This document shows positions 59,512 to 64,000 of a DNA stretch of 64,000 bases, piece after piece (the stretch's first letter is position 1; the number at the start of each line of letters is the position of its first letter). The position numbers and the translations under genes were made by a program. The notes beneath the pieces were generated by a model. The model ran no database searches. It worked only from the letters and a program-made list of their open reading frames with translations, and was not told the origin of the DNA. This stretch comes from UBA7862 sp050872785. Its GTDB lineage: Bacteria > Bacillota > Clostridia > Christensenellales > UBA1242. Location of the stretch: positions 62,001 through 126,000 of the forward strand of contig JBNMHO010000002.1 in assembly GCA_050872785.1 (NCBI GenBank), given 5' to 3'.

Positions 59512-59592
59512 GGGGCGACAGAGAATTTTCCCTCGGAAAATTCGGCAAAATCTTCCGATTTTGCCGCAAAACTCCGTTTTGCCTGTCGCCCC
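59512..59592. repeat. Nested palindromic element, 81 bases
   Basis: Outer perfect inverted repeat GGGGCGACAG (59512-59521) / CTGTCGCCCC (59583-59592) encloses three perfect hairpins: GAATTTTCC/GGAAAATTC (59523-59543), GGCAAAATC/GATTTTGCC (59544-59565) and GCAAAAC/GTTTTGC (59566-59582). Nearly every base is in a stem. Confidence 0.9.
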
Positions 59593-59626
59593 CCGCATAA
59601 TATTTTTCGCAACCCCAACAAATTTC

Positions 59627-59655
59627 TTGACAAAACATCTTATATAAATTACAAT
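59627..59655 (+). promoter_or_regulatory. Promoter of the interrupted surface gene
   Basis: TTGACA, 17-base spacer, TACAAT; implied leader about 135 bases. Confidence 0.7.
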
Positions 59656-59698
59656 TTTACAGAAACTATTATAAAACAAGAGATTATCTTGAGTGTGT

Positions 59699-59746
59699 GC
59701 CTGCCCTTGTAAGGGGAGGTGGCAACGAAGTCGACGGAAGGGTAGT
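59699..59746. repeat. GC-rich palindromic repeat in the 5' leader
   Basis: Ends CTGCCCTT and AAGGGTAG pair as an inverted repeat (one mismatch) around a GC-rich core with CCCTTGTAAGGG. It resembles short intergenic repeats common in clostridial genomes, recalled from general knowledge. It lies inside the predicted transcript of the following gene. Confidence 0.55.
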
Positions 59747-59747
59747 C

Positions 59748-59773
59748 AAATAATAGCAACTACTCTATTATTT
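59748..59773 (+). promoter_or_regulatory. Hairpin just before the ribosome site
   Basis: Perfect nine-base stem AAATAATAG / CTATTATTT with an eight-base loop, about eight bases upstream of AAGGAAGAG. Confidence 0.55.
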
Positions 59774-59798
59774 AGAGATTAAAAGGAAGAGTACAGAA

Positions 59799-60816
59799 AT
59801 GAGATTTTGGGACAAAATGAGAGTCGGCATGCTGTGTGTAAACTATACACTTGTCATGGCTCTTCTGTCCATTATCATCTTCGGTGCAACCCAACAAAGA
59901 ACAATCGGAAACGTGTCTGTGACCTATTCTAGACCCTATTACACGGTCACTTTTGACCCGGCAGGGGGGGGGATCTCCCAGCCAAAAGAGCGTTAAATTA
60001 GGCGATTTATACGGCGATTTGCCCGTGCCAACACGCACGGGATATAACTTCGGCGGTTGGAAAAATGGTTCTCTAATCGTAACTGCGTCCACACAAAATA
60101 CAACAGTCGGGAACCACACTTTAACTTCCCAGTGGACGCCTCAAACGTTCACAATAACATTCAACAAACAATCTGGTTCTGGCGGTTCGTCAACAGCAAC
60201 GGCAACATATGGACAAGCACTTCCAACAATAACCATTCCCACTCGAAATGGCTATAAGTTTGAAGGCTATTTTTCGTCAACTGGCGGCTCTGGCACAAAA
60301 TATTATAATGCAGACGGAACATCTGCAACAACTTGGTCACAAACATTGTCCATAACTCTCTACGCCTACTGGTCAATCCCACCAACTACCTTAACTATAA
60401 GTGGGAATGGAGTAAACACCTATTCTTGGGGTGGGTCTGCTTATTGGACTCTTAAATATAACTCATACGGATCGGGGACATGGTATTGGGGAAATAACTA
60501 TGGAGCTATCACACTAACGGCTGGGGGCGGCGGTGGAAGATGGGTTTATTCTATAATATCACTTGACTTGTATAAAGAGGATCTCACCACTGGTGAAGTA
60601 TATGAACGCAAAGATAGGGATAACTCGGATTTTAAGCCAACTATTTCAAGCACAGAGCAAACTGGAGCAATTACTATTTCAATACCAGCGTTTTACATAC
60701 ACGGTATTTATGACAATGACGATAGAAAGGAGTCAACGTGGACATATGTTTTTCAAGCAAAAAGTGTGATAAATGGTTCTAGTATCACAGCGGACTTTGA
60801 TTTGTATCCACAATAA
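59799..60816 (+). pseudogene. Short InlB-repeat surface protein interrupted at a G9 tract
   Basis: Paralogue of the 54-kb surface gene, split between two frames. The first frame begins at 59799 (MRFWDKMRVGMLCVNY, same signal-anchor ending IIFGAT) and stops after 65 codons. The rest continues in the +1 frame to 60816: B-repeat core RTGYNFGGW, a second B-repeat, TAGGGGGRWVYSII and YVFQAKSVINGS. The break falls exactly at nine consecutive Gs (59964-59972). With eight or eleven Gs the frames join to give TFDPAGGGSPSQKSVKLGD, matching the intact paralogue, for a product of about 339 residues. This may be a phase-variable gene in its off state, a true pseudogene, or a homopolymer sequencing error. 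AAGGAAGAG precedes the ATG. Confidence 0.8.
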
Positions 60817-60846
60817 AAAAGCAAGACTCATTATCTTGCTTTTTCT
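60815..60846. terminator. Bidirectional terminator
   Basis: AAAAAGCAAGA / TCTTGCTTTTT stem with a seven-base loop between convergent genes. Confidence 0.9.
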
Positions 60847-60849
60847 CTT

Positions 60850-61260
60850 TTATTTTCCTTCTTCTTTTTTGCTTTCGCTTTTTGTTTCAGCGGACTTTTC
60901 CGTTTTTGCTTTTTCTTTTTTAAGTTTTTCAATTTCCGATGGCTTCATCATTTTTTTGGAGCCAAGAATTCTGTTGACGGGAAGGGAAAAGCAAAGCCCA
61001 GCGCCGGGGGTGTTAAGTTTTGCTTTTTCGCAGATAAGTTTCATAATGGCGGGTTTTTGATATGTTTCTGCAAGGGTAAAGACAATTTCCTTTTCTGGTT
61101 GAATTTGCACGCCAAGCACAGACTCGCTGTCGTGTATGCCAGTGCCACGTCCATATATAATTGTGCCGCCTCTTGCTCCACCTTCTCTTGAGGCTTCAAC
61201 AACTTTGTCTGCTTGTCCTTTTTGAACTATTGTCACAATCATTTCAAATTCTTTTAACAT
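60850..61260 (-). CDS. PII-like regulator (second of two)
   Basis: A 136-residue protein with a PII/GlnB-like core: FEMIVTIVQKGQADKVVEASREGGARGG (split across 5-32), then YGRGTGIHDSESVLGV in the T-loop position and 'EKEIVFTLAETYQKPAIMKLI', followed by a Lys/Glu-rich tail of about 30 residues. PII proteins are trimeric sensors that bind adenylate nucleotides and 2-oxoglutarate or other small ligands and dock on membrane transporters. The usual T-loop tyrosine is not evident. Last gene of the DUF1538 operon; GGAAG precedes the ATG. Confidence 0.8.
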   Translation of the reverse strand: MLKEFEMIVTIVQKGQADKVVEASREGGARGGTIIYGRGTGIHDSESVLGVQIQPEKEIVFTLAETYQKPAIMKLICEKAKLNTPGAGLCFSLPVNRILGSKKMMKPSEIEKLKKEKAKTEKSAETKSESKKEEGK

Positions 61261-61286
61261 AATTTTTTCTTCCTTTTTATATAATT

Positions 61287-61723
61287 TATATTTTCTACTT
61301 TTCGCTTATAATCGTTGTTTTGTAAATTATTTTTTAGAGTGCAAATCCAAGAAATTCAAGCGTTGAATATGTTGCACTTTTAATAGGCAGTGTTAACGCT
61401 AGCCCAGTGTTCTTTTCTTCAAATTTTAACTTTTCAGATAGGGTAGAAAGTATTATTTCTTCGTCTTTCATTTTGATAATTGCAAAAAGCACTTCTTTTT
61501 CCTTTCCTTCTGTGCCAAAGTATTCTGCCATTGATGAGTCTGCAGTGCCTTTGCCAAAGGAAACTATTTGTGCGTCAACTCTCATGCTTTGCAAAATTGC
61601 CGTAGCCTTTTCCACTTTTCCTCTTTCCACAATAACCATCAGAAATTCAATTATTGGGTCTTTTTTCTTTGTAATTGGCATATTTTTTCTCCTTTATATA
61701 TTTTCTATCTTTCGCTTATAATC
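61287..61723 (-). repeat. 27-base motif repeated before both PII-like genes
   Basis: Near-identical copies (25 of 27 bases) at 61287-61313 and 61697-61723; on the minus strand they read GATTATAAGCGAAA, then an A/G-rich stretch to AAAATATA. Each lies shortly upstream of a PII-like start codon. Confidence 0.75.
61334..61681 (-). CDS. PII-like regulator (first of two)
   Basis: A 115-residue PII-like protein: IIEFLMVIVERGKVEKATAI, then SFGKGTADSSMAEYFG in the T-loop position, then KEVLFAIIKMKDEEIILSTLSEKL and a C-terminal strand pair. It shares the overall layout of its neighbour but is clearly diverged and lacks the charged tail. GGAG precedes the ATG. Both PII-like genes are preceded by nearly the same 27-base leader motif, which suggests duplication of gene plus leader. 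It lies directly after the DUF1538 gene. Confidence 0.8.
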   Translation of the reverse strand: MPITKKKDPIIEFLMVIVERGKVEKATAILQSMRVDAQIVSFGKGTADSSMAEYFGTEGKEKEVLFAIIKMKDEEIILSTLSEKLKFEEKNTGLALTLPIKSATYSTLEFLGFAL

Positions 61724-61732
61724 TATATTTTG

Positions 61733-63286
61733 TCATTTATTCCAATCAAATTCCACAACACTTGCTCTGCGTTTTTTGCTATATTCTTTTTCATAATCAA
61801 ATTCAATAATGGAATATTCTCTTTCCGCAAGGGAAGATTTGAGTTTTTGAGTTTTGACAAGTTTAATTTTATAAACAAGCCCAAGTATTTGCATTGCAAG
61901 AACGGGAAAAACTGCGATAAGTGCCACTGTTCCAAACCCACCAGAGTTGCCAGATAACCCCGAAACCATTGGAAGAATAAACGAAACTGCCATTGTTCCA
62001 GTTGCCACCCCGCCCGAGTCAAAGGCGACTGCAGTGAAAAGTTTGGTGTTTACAAATGCCAAAATTATGCAAATGGAGTAAAGCGGAATGAGAACATAAA
62101 GCAAATTGACTGGATAAATTGCAAGAATAACTGCAAGTGCCACTGCAATAGCAACGCCTATTGAAATTACAATGACAATAACTTTTTGACGAATTGTTTT
62201 GTTTGTTATGTCTTCAACTTGCTTTTTAAGAACGTGCAATGCAGGCTCTGCCACAATTACAAGCGCCCCCAAAACAAGCCCCAGTGGAATTGCAATAAGT
62301 TTGTTGTCAAGAGTTGCAAGATATGTTCCAATTTTTGTCCCAAGTGGCAAGAAACTGCATGCAACACCGGTCAGGAACAACGTTACCCCAAGATGTGTTA
62401 GCACAAAGCCAAAAAGCGTTCTGACAACTTTTGTTTTTGGATATTTAAACGAGAAAACCTGAAATATGATAAACAGCACGACTATTGGCAAAATTGCAAT
62501 GGCAACTTCTTTTGCACTGGCTAAAAATTCACTTAAATACATTTGCCACATATTAAGGTTTTCTGCCACAGTCGTTGTTGACGTTGTTGGAATGGTGTTT
62601 TTAAGGAAAAGACTTAAAAGCATAACAGAGAACATTGGACCAATGGAACTTAAGGCAATAAGACCAAAACTGTCGTCTTCGTCTTGCTTGCTTCTGACGA
62701 CCGAGAACCCCATGCCAAAGGCGATTAGAAAGGGAACGGAAATTGGTCCCGTTGTTACACTGCCCGAGTCAAATGCAATAGCAACAAAGTTAGGTTCACA
62801 GAACATGGCAAGAATGAAAATTACAGCGTAGGAGATTGCTATGAGATATTTGAGTTTAAGTTTTAGAACAAGTCGCAAAATTCCAATCAGCAAGAGCAGT
62901 CCCACTCCCGCTGATACAATGGCAATGAACAGCCAAACACTGTTTAAACTTGAATTTTCCACCACTTGCTTTGCAAGCACCATAAGGTCTGGCTCTGCAA
63001 AGGTTATAAGGAAGCCAATTACAAACGAACTTAAAAGCATAAACCACATTTTGTTTTTGCGAGATAACGTGCTTCCAACGCCACTTCCAAGTGTCATCAT
63101 CGACCCGTCAGCGCCCAAAGAAAAGAGCGCAATGCCAAGAATTAGCAAAACGGCACTTATGCCAAGCATAATTTTGTCTTGAGAAGTGGAAGGAATGAAA
63201 AAAAACAGAAGCAAAAAGATAGTCGCCGTAATTGGCAAAACGGACAACATTGCTTCCTTTATTTTATTCCACAAATCTTTCGCCAT
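61733..63286 (-). CDS. DUF1538 polytopic membrane protein
   Basis: A 517-residue membrane protein with about 12-14 transmembrane segments arranged as two homologous halves. Each half carries an AEP motif (ITFAEPDLMVLAKQV and VIVAEPALHVLKKQV) and a later VAFDSG motif (VAFDSGSVTTGPISVPF and VAFDSGGVATGTMAVSF). This is the DUF1538 family, a presumed transporter or channel of unknown substrate often found beside PII-like genes. The ATG at 63286 is chosen for its AGGAAAA site; a TTG six codons upstream reads through it. First gene of a three-gene operon with two PII-like regulators. Confidence 0.88.
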   Translation of the reverse strand: MAKDLWNKIKEAMLSVLPITATIFLLLFFFIPSTSQDKIMLGISAVLLILGIALFSLGADGSMMTLGSGVGSTLSRKNKMWFMLLSSFVIGFLITFAEPDLMVLAKQVVENSSLNSVWLFIAIVSAGVGLLLLIGILRLVLKLKLKYLIAISYAVIFILAMFCEPNFVAIAFDSGSVTTGPISVPFLIAFGMGFSVVRSKQDEDDSFGLIALSSIGPMFSVMLLSLFLKNTIPTTSTTTVAENLNMWQMYLSEFLASAKEVAIAILPIVVLFIIFQVFSFKYPKTKVVRTLFGFVLTHLGVTLFLTGVACSFLPLGTKIGTYLATLDNKLIAIPLGLVLGALVIVAEPALHVLKKQVEDITNKTIRQKVIVIVISIGVAIAVALAVILAIYPVNLLYVLIPLYSICIILAFVNTKLFTAVAFDSGGVATGTMAVSFILPMVSGLSGNSGGFGTVALIAVFPVLAMQILGLVYKIKLVKTQKLKSSLAEREYSIIEFDYEKEYSKKRRASVVEFDWNK

Positions 63287-63309
63287 AAGTTTTCCTACTT
63301 TCAAGGCTT

Positions 63310-63338
63310 ATGTTACATTCCTTTTGTTTTTGTGTCAA
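63310..63338 (-). promoter_or_regulatory. Promoter of the DUF1538-PII operon
   Basis: Minus strand TTGACA, 17-base spacer, TAACAT; divergent from the leuS promoter with only seven bases between their -35 boxes. Confidence 0.7.
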
Positions 63339-63345
63339 CTTATTC

Positions 63346-63374
63346 TTGACAAAAAGTTAAAATAATAATAAAAT
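63346..63374 (+). promoter_or_regulatory. Promoter of leuS
   Basis: TTGACA, 17-base spacer, TAAAAT; leader about 70 bases, too short for a T-box. Confidence 0.75.
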
Positions 63375-63450
63375 TCTTTAGTATTTTATATAAAAAAGCA
63401 ACATTTAGGCGAAAATTTGCCTTTTGAAACTTAAAAAAGAAGGATAGAAA

Positions 63451-64000
63451 ATGGATAACGAAAAAATTGAAAAAAAATGGCAAGAAATTTGGGAGAAGGA
63501 AAAAGCGTTTGAAGGAATAGACTTTGACAAAAAGCCAAAATTTTATGGGCTGGTGGAATTTCCATATCCATCAGGCGTTGGAATTCACATCGGACACGTG
63601 AAGGCTTATTCTTCAATGGAAGTTTTATCTCGCATGAAAAGGCTTCAAGGCTACAATGTCATGTTCCCAATCGGCTGGGACGCTTTTGGGCTTCCAACAG
63701 AAAATTATGCCATAAAGCATAACATCGCCCCACGAATTGCCACAGATGAAAATATAAAAAACATAAAGAAACAACTTAAAGCAGTGGGCTTTTCGTTTGA
63801 CTGGTCAAGGGAAATTGACACAACTGATGAAAACTATTTTAAGTGGACACAATGGATTTTCTGCAAACTTTATGAAAAAGGACTTGTGTATAAGAGCAAA
63901 GCCTTTGTAAACTATTGCCCAAGTTGTGACGTTATTTTGTCAAATGAGGAAAGCCAAGGCGGAGTTTGTGACAGATGTTCAAGCCAAGTGGTGCAAAAGG
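63451..64000 (+). CDS. leuS: Leucyl-tRNA synthetase, N-terminal part
   Basis: The first 183 codons of a class I synthetase that charges tRNA-Leu; the window ends inside the gene. Visible are KKWQEIWE at the start, FPYPSGVGIHIGHVKAY with HIGH at 46-49, GWDAFGLPTENYAI, FDWSREIDTTDENYFKWTQW and the zinc-binding CPSC ... CDRC region. AAGGA precedes the ATG at 63451. The editing domain and KMSKS motif lie beyond the window. Confidence 0.96.
   Translation, partial: MDNEKIEKKWQEIWEKEKAFEGIDFDKKPKFYGLVEFPYPSGVGIHIGHVKAYSSMEVLSRMKRLQGYNVMFPIGWDAFGLPTENYAIKHNIAPRIATDENIKNIKKQLKAVGFSFDWSREIDTTDENYFKWTQWIFCKLYEKGLVYKSKAFVNYCPSCDVILSNEESQGGVCDRCSSQVVQK

Larger units (their letters stand above)
59460..59798. 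other. Gene-free interval with palindromes and two divergent promoters
   Basis: Contains the tRNA-Ala promoter, the nested palindromic element (59512-59592), a promoter for the interrupted surface gene (59627-59655), a second palindromic repeat (about 59699-59746) and a hairpin (59748-59773). No credible coding sequence. Confidence 0.7.

Noticed and set aside
1..64000. Alternative genetic code with TGA read as Trp
   Set aside because: TGA ends the SufC-like gene inside an ATGA overlap and ends the 54-kb surface gene, and Trp is encoded by TGG throughout.

Overview
This is a low-GC bacterial chromosome segment with a Gram-positive (Bacillota, Clostridia-like) style: strong GGAGG-type ribosome binding sites, sigma-A-like TTGACA/TATAAT promoters, intrinsic terminators, a lipoprotein, InlB B-repeats, BspA-type leucine-rich repeats and a two-gene SufBC-like iron-sulfur cassette. 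All three tRNA genes encode their CCA end. TGA is used as a stop (for example the SufC-like gene and the 54-kb surface gene), so the standard code applies rather than the Mycoplasma code. An uncultured, host-associated anaerobe fits best, but no rRNA or other decisive taxonomic marker is present.

Layout. 0-3.4 kb: end of cytidylate kinase, a small helical protein, tyrS, a small membrane protein and a duplicated DUF305 protein. 3.5-8.5 kb: a type I surface protein with MBG-like domains, a small membrane protein and an SDR enzyme in one operon; a convergent YqeY-like gene; a lipoprotein apparently read from a leaderless mRNA, followed by a small-multidrug-export-type membrane protein. 8.8-15.8 kb: a phosphoglycosyl transferase, a metallo-beta-lactamase/GNAT fusion, bipA/typA, two unknown membrane proteins and eno. 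15.8-16.9 kb: an AT-rich regulatory interval with DnaA-box-like sites and a spaced direct repeat.

16.9-52.1 kb: one uninterrupted gene of 11,730 codons fills more than half the window. Its product has an Asn-rich N-terminal tail, a single transmembrane anchor, then very long alternating blocks of InlB-type B-repeats and Pmp-like 'GGAIY' beta-helix modules (seven recognisable module starts), one BspA-type LRR block, a CxxCxGxG zinc-finger-like segment and a helical C-terminus. No LPXTG signal is seen, so the N-terminal segment is the likely anchor.

52-64 kb: a membrane-anchored unknown, modular palindromic repeats, tRNA-Met and tRNA-Glu, a short InlB-repeat surface protein, an AlkD-like protein, a free-standing FakA middle domain, the SufC/SufB-like pair, a diaminopentanoate-dehydrogenase-like enzyme, tRNA-Ala, a nested palindromic element, a second copy of the short surface protein broken at a run of nine Gs (possible phase switch), a DUF1538 membrane protein with two PII-like regulators, and the start of leuS.

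Themes: surface display dominates (giant protein, MBG protein, two short InlB-repeat paralogues, lipoprotein). The strongest candidates for something new are the giant anchored adhesin-like protein, the poly-G switch in the short surface family, and the free-standing FakA-like domain. All functional statements come from reading the sequence; no searches were run.
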